Shown here: positions 22,463 to 28,484 of the stretch, piece after piece | Numbering within the stretch: the first letter of the stretch is position 1 | Layout of the letters: every line of letters begins with the position of its first letter | Origin: a virus | IMG/VR virus record: IMGVR_UViG_3300000117_000171 | Span: 1 to 28,484 of that record | Direction: 5' to 3' (one strand) | DNA: 28,484 bases | Translations under genes and position numbers: made by a program | Notes under the pieces: generated by a model | What the model was told of the DNA's origin: nothing | Seen by the model: the letters and a program-made list of their open reading frames with translations, nothing else | Database searches by the model: none

Positions 22463-22781
22463 ACAAACGCAAAACAAACGTAAGGATGGTAAGTTTGCCA
22501 AAGGGAATAAACTAGGCAATAGATGGAAAAAAGGCGAGTCTGGTAATCCTAATGGTAGGCGCAACGCTTATAGTGATTTAATTAAAGAGTTTAGCTACCA
22601 AGAAGTAAATGGCAAAGAGCGTAGAGAAATCATATTGAGTAAGTTATTTCAATTGGCAGAGCGTGGAGATTTAAGAGCAATTCAATTTATAGTTGAGCGC
22701 ATGGAAGGTAAGGCGTTAGAGCGACAAGAGCGAACAACAAAGAACGAACCAATACAAGTAATGGTTATAGGAGAAGATTAG
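22455..22781 (+). CDS. Small terminase candidate, DUF5681-like
   Basis: 108 residues. The first third (DGKFAKGNKLGNRWKKGES, then GNPNGRRNAY) carries the Gly-Asn-rich DUF5681 signature seen in phage proteins encoded next to large terminases, followed by helices (DLIKEFSYQEV, LFQLAERGDLRAIQFIVERM). Position two genes before TerL, with the basic N-terminus as DNA-contact region, supports a small-terminase (DNA-recognition) role. The role is inferred from context rather than a clear catalytic motif. Confidence 0.65.
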   Translation: MTKQTQNKRKDGKFAKGNKLGNRWKKGESGNPNGRRNAYSDLIKEFSYQEVNGKERREIILSKLFQLAERGDLRAIQFIVERMEGKALERQERTTKNEPIQVMVIGED

Positions 22782-22904
22782 ATGGCTAAAAAAGTTAGTT
22801 GGAAGTGGGGCAATAAACGCTACTCTGGAACATTAATAAGAGAAACCAAGACTCATAAGTTTGCTAGAACTGAAAGCGGTAAGATTAAAAAAATTAAAAA
22901 ATGA
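22782..22904 (+). CDS. 40-residue basic mini-protein between terminase genes
   Basis: The ATG at 22782 begins directly after the upstream TAG and opens 40 codons ending at TGA 22902-22904, which overlaps the TerL start (ATGA). The peptide has strand-like character (SWKWGNKRYSGTLI) and a very basic tail (GKIKKIKK). It is a third tiny basic protein in the packaging region. Function unknown; a small DNA- or terminase-binding role is possible. Confidence 0.55.
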   Translation: MAKKVSWKWGNKRYSGTLIRETKTHKFARTESGKIKKIKK

Positions 22905-24103
22905 TTCAATGGACACTAGACCAAACACGAAAAGATATATTAAGCGACCCAAACAGGTTCAAAGTCTTAGTATGTGGTCGAAGATGGGGCAAGACTATCT
23001 TGTCGCTTATGTATTTATTGAAAGACCCATTTCAACCAAACGAAAGACGATGGTTCATTACACCGACTTATCGAATGGGCAGGAATATTGTGTTTCCTAC
23101 TCTTCGCCAAATGTTTCAAGGGTTTGTTGGAGCTAAATTAAATGAGACCGAAATGTCTGTAAGATTTGAGAATGGAGCAGAGTTTGCAGTTAAGGGTGCG
23201 GACAATGAACACGCATTAAGGGGAGTAGAATTAACTAAATGCGTAATGGATGAAATGGCATATATAAAACCTCATGTTTGGGAAGAGATTGTTTATCCTA
23301 TGTTAGCAACAACGCAAGGAAGCGTTTTATTTATAGGCACACCAAGCGGTTATGATGTAATGTATGATTTATATAGTCGCGGACAAAGTGAAAAGAATTG
23401 GCGTTCATGGCAGTTCAAAACAATAGATGGTGGTTTTGTATCGGCAGAAGAAATAGCTAGTGCAAAGAAAACAATGGATGCTAGTGTATTTAGACAAGAG
23501 TTCGAAGCATCATTCGAATCAACTGGTAATAGAGCTGCATGGAACTTTGATAGAGCAATTCATGTTAAAAAAGCTAAAGAGTTATCCACTTATAAATGGT
23601 GGGGTTGTGATTTTAATGTTGATTATATGAGTGCGGTATTATGTACGCAATACACCGATGGAACGATTCACTATTACGATGAAGTGAGATTGAAGAATAG
23701 TAATACCGAACAAATGGCTAGAAAGATGAAAGCGATTGAACCTAATGTTGAAGTCTATCCAGACCCTGCAGGTTCGGCAAGGTCTACGACATCTAATCGC
23801 TCTGACCATCACATTTTAAGAGATTATGGATTCTTAATTAGGGCAAAGAAAGCACATCCAAGTCATATAGATAGATTAAACGCATTGAATAGAAAGCTAT
23901 TAGATGCGGATGGTAATGTGACAATGACAATAGACCCTAAGTGTAAATACTTAATAAAAGATTTAGAACAAGTGCAGAGAGATAAAAAGGGAGGAATTGA
24001 AAAATCTAACATGGAGCTAACTCACTCATTAGATGCTTGTAGCTATGCAATTAGTTATAAGTTTCCAGTGATAAGTAAAGCCTCACGAACAATGAAATGG
24101 TAA
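22901..24103 (+). CDS. terL: Large terminase subunit (packaging ATPase and nuclease)
   Basis: 400 residues. Walker A is GRRWGKT (26-32), Walker B is VMDE (115-118), and motif III is FIGTPSG (144-150), giving a complete packaging ATPase. The nuclease half has D237 in WGCDFNVDY, acidic E261 and D378 in HSLDAC, consistent with the RNase H-like metal site. It pumps DNA into the prohead using ATP and cuts concatemers. The ATGA overlap couples it to the preceding mini-protein and the portal gene follows after four bases. Confidence 0.94.
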   Translation: MIQWTLDQTRKDILSDPNRFKVLVCGRRWGKTILSLMYLLKDPFQPNERRWFITPTYRMGRNIVFPTLRQMFQGFVGAKLNETEMSVRFENGAEFAVKGADNEHALRGVELTKCVMDEMAYIKPHVWEEIVYPMLATTQGSVLFIGTPSGYDVMYDLYSRGQSEKNWRSWQFKTIDGGFVSAEEIASAKKTMDASVFRQEFEASFESTGNRAAWNFDRAIHVKKAKELSTYKWWGCDFNVDYMSAVLCTQYTDGTIHYYDEVRLKNSNTEQMARKMKAIEPNVEVYPDPAGSARSTTSNRSDHHILRDYGFLIRAKKAHPSHIDRLNALNRKLLDADGNVTMTIDPKCKYLIKDLEQVQRDKKGGIEKSNMELTHSLDACSYAISYKFPVISKASRTMKW

Positions 24104-24107
24104 CAAT

Positions 24108-25460
24108 ATGATAAACTTTGGTAGAACTGTCAATCAAGTAGTAATCCCTGAACAATCCGAGCAAATAATATTGCAAACAGTTGCAAAGGCAGAGCAAGAG
24201 TTCAATGAAAAGCAACAAGCGGAAAGGATGACCGCATTGGACTTTTATTTTAATGTTAATATGGACAAACATATTGAACAATACTTCTCAAGTGAATCAT
24301 TACAACAGATTCCAACTTATCCGCAAAAAGTAGTGCCTAGATTTTCAAGGGCGAGAATGATGCTATATAAGGATGCTCCCAAAAGGATAATAGGCGGAGA
24401 AGAGAATAGCGATTATAAGGACATTACATATATGTTAGATAGTCAAACTAAATGTTTTAGTGAATTAGCTTGGTTATTAGGTAGTTGTCATTTTAAAACT
24501 AAGTTTAATGAGCGCAAACAAAGATTAGAATATGAGATACTACCATTTGTAAAAGAATATTATTTAAATGGCGAATCAGAGCCTTATGGATATAGTTATG
24601 AAATAGATAAGGGTAATAATAAGGACAGACAATATGTCTTTTGGTCTGAAGATAGAGAAGGTATGCAAGGGATGCATTTTAAGTTTAATCAAAAAGGAAA
24701 ACGCTATGCCATAAGAGGGAATGAAGATATGGTTAATCCTTATGGAATAAATCCGATTAGTAAGGTAATCTATCCATCATCATCTTTTGATGTTATTAGA
24801 AGTGCTATCCAAATTGGTATTGCAATGACTGAGATTGCATTAAGCGTTAGAAGTAGATTAGGACAACCAGTATTTACTGGAATAGATGAAGGTCAATCAG
24901 TTATTAAATCGGGCATTGATTCGGCTATAATCCTGCCAGAAGGAGCGACATTCCAATATGTGTCTCCAAGTGGTGGCATCAATGAAATGATTGAAAGCGT
25001 AAAAGCATTTGCTAATCAAACCGCAGAGAACAATCATCTTAGGATTAGATGGGGCGAATCGGGCGGTAATTCTCCAAGTGGGGAAGCGTTAAGAATATTA
25101 GAAATTGAAAACCTTGAATCTCGTGAAAGTGACATCCCTTATTTTAAAGAATGGGAACATAGTAGATTTGAAATAGATAGAACAATATTAGAGAAGCATG
25201 GGGTTATGAATCTTAGCGAGGATTTATCTATTGACTTTGGCGAAGTATCATATCCAATGAGCGTTGAAGAAGAGATTAAGATACTTCAATGGAAACTAGA
25301 TAATGGTATTATGACTAAGCGCGATTTGCTATTGTATTACAACCCTGATATGAGCGATGAAGAACTAGAGATGAAGTTAGGAGAAGTGCAAGAAGAGAAG
25401 CAACAAGAGCGCGATGCACAACAACCAACAAGTCAAATTGAAAGAATCTTAAATGCCTGA
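24108..25460 (+). CDS. Portal protein
   Basis: 450 residues, directly after TerL. Features of phage portals include the N-terminal helical region (IILQTVAKAEQEFNEKQQAE), a RFSRARMMLYKDAP segment, the middle NPISKVIYPSSSFDVIRSA, and a Gly/Ser-rich SPSGGINEM with the later RWGESGGNSPSGEALR (tunnel-loop region). The acidic, Gln-rich C-terminus (EVQEEKQQERDAQQP) is typical. The portal forms the 12-mer ring through which DNA enters. Location between TerL and a MuF-like protein is conserved among siphophages. Confidence 0.85.
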   Translation: MINFGRTVNQVVIPEQSEQIILQTVAKAEQEFNEKQQAERMTALDFYFNVNMDKHIEQYFSSESLQQIPTYPQKVVPRFSRARMMLYKDAPKRIIGGEENSDYKDITYMLDSQTKCFSELAWLLGSCHFKTKFNERKQRLEYEILPFVKEYYLNGESEPYGYSYEIDKGNNKDRQYVFWSEDREGMQGMHFKFNQKGKRYAIRGNEDMVNPYGINPISKVIYPSSSFDVIRSAIQIGIAMTEIALSVRSRLGQPVFTGIDEGQSVIKSGIDSAIILPEGATFQYVSPSGGINEMIESVKAFANQTAENNHLRIRWGESGGNSPSGEALRILEIENLESRESDIPYFKEWEHSRFEIDRTILEKHGVMNLSEDLSIDFGEVSYPMSVEEEIKILQWKLDNGIMTKRDLLLYYNPDMSDEELEMKLGEVQEEKQQERDAQQPTSQIERILNA

Positions 25461-26148
25461 TAATGTTGATAAAGCAGTTGAATCGTTTATGGCTAATATT
25501 GAAAAGATAGAAAACGAATTGAAAGATGATTTGGAAAAGATGGCTTATAAAATGAAAGACATGACTGATACTGAATTACTTCAAACAACTAGACGATTAA
25601 ACTTCTTACAAGAGTTAGTTGAAAAAGGTTATGGTGATGAAATAAATAACTTAATGAGTGAGTATGATGTCTTATTAGCCAATGCGGTAAAAGAAGCTAA
25701 AAAGCGAGGCATAGCACCATTAAAATCTGAAACAGTTCAAGCATTACAACAATTAAAAGATTTAGATACAGAGATATTGTTAGGTAAGGCAGGTGCTTTT
25801 AGTAGTGATTTAAAAAAGTTAATGTTTACGAATATTTATAGCGGTACAAGCATATCAGAAATAGTTGCTCAATTAGGACAAACTAACCTAGCAACGCATC
25901 AATTAAATGTTGCGGTTAATACTGGTCTTAGACAATTTAGTGATTTTAGTAGATATAATATATTCAAAGGAGAGAATGTTAGATGGACTTATGTGGGAAC
26001 TCAAGATGCAAGAACGAGACCCGCTTGTGTATCGACAAATAATAATGAGCCGTCTCAAGGATATACAGAAGCTCAAGTAAATGATTCCGATACTCCATTT
26101 GGCGTAAGGGGCGGATTTAATTGCAGGCACAGTTGGATGGTATTATGA
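25453..26148 (+). CDS. Phage head morphogenesis protein, MuF/SPP1 gp7-like
   Basis: 231 residues. The C-terminal part has the MuF pattern: WTYVGTQDARTRPACVSTN near 180-198, then a glycine-rich RGGFNCRHSW at 219-228. The N-terminal two thirds are helical (VESFMANIEKIENELKDDL, then QLVEK-type heptads). MuF proteins are minor capsid components that are co-packaged and sometimes carry toxin domains, not seen here. The gene overlaps the portal stop by eight bases and the next ATG by ATGA. Confidence 0.82.
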   Translation: MPDNVDKAVESFMANIEKIENELKDDLEKMAYKMKDMTDTELLQTTRRLNFLQELVEKGYGDEINNLMSEYDVLLANAVKEAKKRGIAPLKSETVQALQQLKDLDTEILLGKAGAFSSDLKKLMFTNIYSGTSISEIVAQLGQTNLATHQLNVAVNTGLRQFSDFSRYNIFKGENVRWTYVGTQDARTRPACVSTNNNEPSQGYTEAQVNDSDTPFGVRGGFNCRHSWMVL

Positions 26149-26615
26149 AGATATTTAATGTAGTTAAAACAGATAAAAAAGATTGGAAAATTCTTGGTGG
26201 TAAGTTAGCAACTAGAATTGTAAAGGATGCAGATAAAGGTATAAGCCAAGATAAAAATGGAGAACCATTTAAAGCATATAGTGAAAATTATTCTTTAAAA
26301 AAAGGAATGGGCAAGGTAGGTAAAAAAGGATTGTCAAAAGATAGGCAAGTATCACCACCTAATTTAAGACTGACTGGTAAGATGTTAGACTCTATTAAGG
26401 CACAGAACGCCACTAAAGTAAGCGTAGAGATACTATTTGCCGATGGCGAAAAGGTAATGGGTCACGCTAAGAAAAGAGGTAATAAACCTAAAAGAAATAT
26501 TTACGGATTGAATGACGGCAATCAAAAGTTTTTAGAAGATTACTTATCAAAGAAAATAGAAAACAATATCTTGCGCTTTATTGCTAAAGATATAGAAATA
26601 GACTTAAACATATAA
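26145..26615 (+). CDS. Head-tail joining / virion morphogenesis protein
   Basis: 156 residues from ATG 26145, coupled by ATGA; a TTG at 26121 is rejected. The pattern of a conserved strand (PNLRLTGKMLDSI), a lysine-rich loop (GHAKKRGNKPKR) and a C-terminal helix (FLEDYLSKKIENNILRF) resembles phage virion morphogenesis or tail-completion proteins. Its place between the MuF-like gene and the scaffold supports a neck or head-completion role. It could also be a HK97 gp10-type protein. Confidence 0.6.
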   Translation: MKIFNVVKTDKKDWKILGGKLATRIVKDADKGISQDKNGEPFKAYSENYSLKKGMGKVGKKGLSKDRQVSPPNLRLTGKMLDSIKAQNATKVSVEILFADGEKVMGHAKKRGNKPKRNIYGLNDGNQKFLEDYLSKKIENNILRFIAKDIEIDLNI

Positions 26616-26896
26616 TGGCTAAAGATTCAAGATTAAAAAGGGCAGGTGTTAGTGGTTTTAATAAACCTAAAAGGACACCTAGCCATAAAACTAAATCTCA
26701 TATTGTTGTTGCTAAAGAAGGAACTAAAATAAAGACTATTAGATTCGGGCAGCAAGGTGTTAAAACTAATCAAACACCTAAACAACGAAAAGCGTTTAAG
26801 GCAAGACACGCTAAAAATATAGCAAGAGGCAAGATGTCTGGAGCTTACTGGGCAAATCGTGTCAAATGGTCACCAAGTAAAACAAAAAAGAAGTAA
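26615..26896 (+). CDS. Basic capsid-module protein, DUF6321-like
   Basis: 93 residues, very basic, starting at the ATG of the TAATG overlap. The stretches RLKRAGVSGFNKPKRTPSHK and GKMSGAYWANRVKW are a pattern I associate with a conserved uncharacterised phage domain (DUF6321) found next to head genes in marine phages. It contains repeated Lys/Arg and Gly, suggesting DNA or RNA contact inside the capsid. Function unknown; the family name should be checked by profile search. Confidence 0.6.
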   Translation: MAKDSRLKRAGVSGFNKPKRTPSHKTKSHIVVAKEGTKIKTIRFGQQGVKTNQTPKQRKAFKARHAKNIARGKMSGAYWANRVKWSPSKTKKK

Positions 26897-26925
26897 GATT
26901 TTTAATAACCAAAACGGAGGACAGA

Positions 26926-27495
26926 ATGTCTGAAATTAAATCAGGAGTAAAGGTAGAAAAAGAAATACCTAACTCAATGCAAGATAATGCGAACGAGGTG
27001 GCAACTGATAGCCAAACACAAACAACCGAACCTAGCGCAGAGGTAGGAAGTTTAATTGCAGAAAGCAAAAAGTATCGTAGTAGAGCGCAAATGGCTGAAG
27101 AATCACTTGCCAAACTTGAGAAGAAGTTAGAAGCCGATAGAGAGAATCAAATGGCGGAACAAAACAAGTGGCAAGAACTCGCAGAGGAACGAGCTTTAAA
27201 ACTAAAAGAGCAAGAGCCTGTCATAGAAGCTGCATCACAACAAATTGCAACTTATCGCGAGGAACTTCTAGCCGATATGAGTGAAGAGGATAGAGAAACA
27301 TTTGGCGATTTACCGCTAGATAAATTAAAAGCTCTTCATGGTAAATTAATTAATAACGAAAAAGCCGAAGTAGCACCGACAGATGGAACACCCGCTAGGA
27401 GCGCAAACCCTGACAATAAAAGTTGGGTAGACTTATCCGATGAGGAAAGGCGTTCTAATTGGGGAACTATCTTAGATGCATATCGTAGGCGATAA
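26926..27495 (+). CDS. Capsid scaffolding protein
   Basis: 189 residues, acidic, with an unstructured Gln/Thr-rich N-terminus (DSQTQTTEPSAEVG) and a long charged coiled coil at about 45-100 (SLAKLEKKLEADRENQ). It lies immediately before the major capsid gene, the standard place for a scaffold that templates prohead assembly. A well-placed GGAGG (26916-26920) precedes ATG 26926. The C-terminus (SWVDLSDEERRSNW) may bind the capsid protein. No protease domain is present, so scaffold removal must use another enzyme or exit through pores. Confidence 0.75.
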   Translation: MSEIKSGVKVEKEIPNSMQDNANEVATDSQTQTTEPSAEVGSLIAESKKYRSRAQMAEESLAKLEKKLEADRENQMAEQNKWQELAEERALKLKEQEPVIEAASQQIATYREELLADMSEEDRETFGDLPLDKLKALHGKLINNEKAEVAPTDGTPARSANPDNKSWVDLSDEERRSNWGTILDAYRRR

Positions 27496-27511
27496 ATAAG
27501 GAAAATAAATA

Positions 27512-28405
27512 ATGGCTAAACATTATCAAGGTAGCCCAGTTACTACCACAACAGACCAACATTTCATTCCAGAAATTTGGATGGATGGAATCTATAAATA
27601 CTTCGAAAGAAAAACAGTCTTTCGTGGTTTAATCGATGACTATAGTGCCGTATTTGGTGGCGCAGGTTTTGGAGATGTTCTTCATGTACCAGAGATTAGT
27701 CTAATAAGTGCTGCAGATAAGTCTGCGGGTTCAGATGTATCTTATGATGCAACTGCAACAACTGAGACTCAATTAACAGTTAATAAACATAAATATGTTG
27801 CTAAGCTGTTTGAAGATGTAGCAGAAATTCAGTCACAACCAGACCTAGTTTCTAAGTATTCTAGGATGATGGGCGAAGCTCTAGCTAGACAAGTTGATAC
27901 TGACATTTGGGGCGAGTTAGATGGATTAAATCAGAGCATTGATTTATCCGCTGATAACACTTTGACCGCTGCGGTTTTTGAGTCTGCATTAGCTAACTTA
28001 GGTGAGAACGATGTACCTTACATGGATGGCGAGTGTGCAATGGTTGTTAATCCAACTCTATTTGCAGACATCCTAAATCCATCTGCGGGTATTGCTCAGT
28101 ATTTCATCAGAAATGATGCAGTCGGAGAAGGTAACCGAGGACTTAGGTCTGGAATGGTTGGTTCTCTATATGGCATAGATGTATATATGTCTAATACTGT
28201 TTCAAGTTCAGGAACTGATGGTACAGTTTCGGGTGCTATTTTCCACAAGACAGCTTGTGCTATAGCAGTTCAAAACGAAGTAAGAGTTCAAAGTGAATAC
28301 TCGATTGACGCATTAGGAACAAAGGTAGTTTCCGACCTGCTGTATGGGGTTAAAATACTAGACGATTCTGATAATATTAAAGGTGTTGCATTCGCAAACA
28401 TTTAA
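27512..28405 (+). CDS. Major capsid protein
   Basis: 297 residues. The protein starts MAKHYQGSPVTTTTDQHFIPEIW and has an HK97-like pattern: an early GDVLHVPEIS, then long beta/helix segments (YDATATTETQLTVNKHKYVA) and a C-terminal region with conserved turns (FHKTACAIAVQNEVRVQSEY, GTKVVSDLLYGVKIL). It follows the scaffold gene after 16 bases with AAGGAAAATAA-type spacing. In tailed phages it builds the icosahedral shell. The match is by fold pattern and synteny. Confidence 0.85.
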   Translation: MAKHYQGSPVTTTTDQHFIPEIWMDGIYKYFERKTVFRGLIDDYSAVFGGAGFGDVLHVPEISLISAADKSAGSDVSYDATATTETQLTVNKHKYVAKLFEDVAEIQSQPDLVSKYSRMMGEALARQVDTDIWGELDGLNQSIDLSADNTLTAAVFESALANLGENDVPYMDGECAMVVNPTLFADILNPSAGIAQYFIRNDAVGEGNRGLRSGMVGSLYGIDVYMSNTVSSSGTDGTVSGAIFHKTACAIAVQNEVRVQSEYSIDALGTKVVSDLLYGVKILDDSDNIKGVAFANI

Positions 28406-28423
28406 TAGTCGTTAGTTAAATAA

Positions 28424-28449
28424 GTGGGGTATGATTCGCTCTGCCCCAC
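28424..28449 (+). terminator. Hairpin after the capsid gene, probable terminator or attenuator
   Basis: GTGGGG (28424-28429) pairs with CCCCAC (28444-28449) and can extend by one G-U and one A-U pair, leaving a 10-12 base loop. It lies 18 bases after the capsid stop and is followed by ATTTGAAAGG, with only a short T-run. It may lower transcription of the next gene relative to the highly expressed capsid gene. Confidence 0.5.
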
Positions 28450-28467
28450 ATTTGAAAGGAAAACAAA

Positions 28468-28484
28468 ATGCAATATTGGAAAAA
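28468..28484 (+). CDS. Start of the next gene (partial)
   Basis: ATG at 28468 with AAGGA (28456-28460) seven bases upstream begins MQYWK before the window ends. The spacing and ribosome site match the other genes. It is downstream of the capsid gene, where a connector or head-completion gene is usual, but too little is visible to say. If the window end were joined to the window start, this frame would stop after six codons. Confidence 0.45.

Noticed and set aside
22861-23136. Open frame overlapping the start of TerL
   Set aside because: It is a shadow frame of the terminase gene, which has complete Walker and nuclease motifs and occupies the same bases.
1-28484. Lysogeny genes, tRNAs, CRISPR arrays or insertion sequences
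   Set aside because: No integrase, repressor, tRNA cloverleaf, regularly spaced repeats or transposase was seen; the MPE zinc ribbon looks transposase-like only in its cysteine spacing.

Overview
The window is a stretch of an AT-rich, tailed (siphovirus-like) phage genome. Every supported gene is on the + strand, most are packed with ATGA or TAATG overlaps, and the structural set is recognisable: terminase, portal, MuF-like protein, scaffold, capsid, connectors, tail tube, frameshifted tail chaperone, tape measure and tail-tip proteins. I see no tRNA, integrase, repressor, CRISPR array or insertion sequence. Base composition and gene families resemble uncultured marine phages; this is an inference, and the host cannot be named from the sequence.

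Layout. Positions 1-1510 hold the end of an unidentified gene, two mini-proteins, three small one-pass membrane proteins (holin or spanin candidates) and an M15-type endolysin. At 1510-2586 is a zinc-ribbon metallophosphoesterase. From 2583 to 12037 run a connector, a tail-terminator-like protein, the tail tube, a tail assembly chaperone pair joined by a clear -1 frameshift signal, the tape measure and two large tail proteins, one with a LamG-like domain. A 221-base gap (12038-12258) holds a nested stem structure and a promoter. From 12259 to 17009 is an early/replication-like region of small genes: a possible histone-fold protein, two HNH proteins, an HTH protein, a possible OB-fold protein and a replication initiator with hexamer repeats inside its gene.

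The accessory core is 17006-21561. First comes a small partner protein, a TET-associated glycosyltransferase (TAGT) family enzyme and an NDP-sugar epimerase, which together look like a DNA-glycosylation cassette. After a second promoter resembling the first, there is an amidoligase, a class II glutamine amidotransferase and a gamma-glutamylcyclotransferase, a three-enzyme amide-bond system whose substrate is unknown. After a few mini-proteins the packaging and head module (22195-28405) follows: a DUF5681-like small terminase candidate, TerL, portal, MuF, neck protein, a basic protein, scaffold and major capsid protein. The window stops five codons into the next gene.

The head genes at the right end and the connectors and tail genes at the left end would be neighbours on a circular or permuted map, but the two window ends do not join into an open frame, so some sequence is missing between them or the window is an internal cut.
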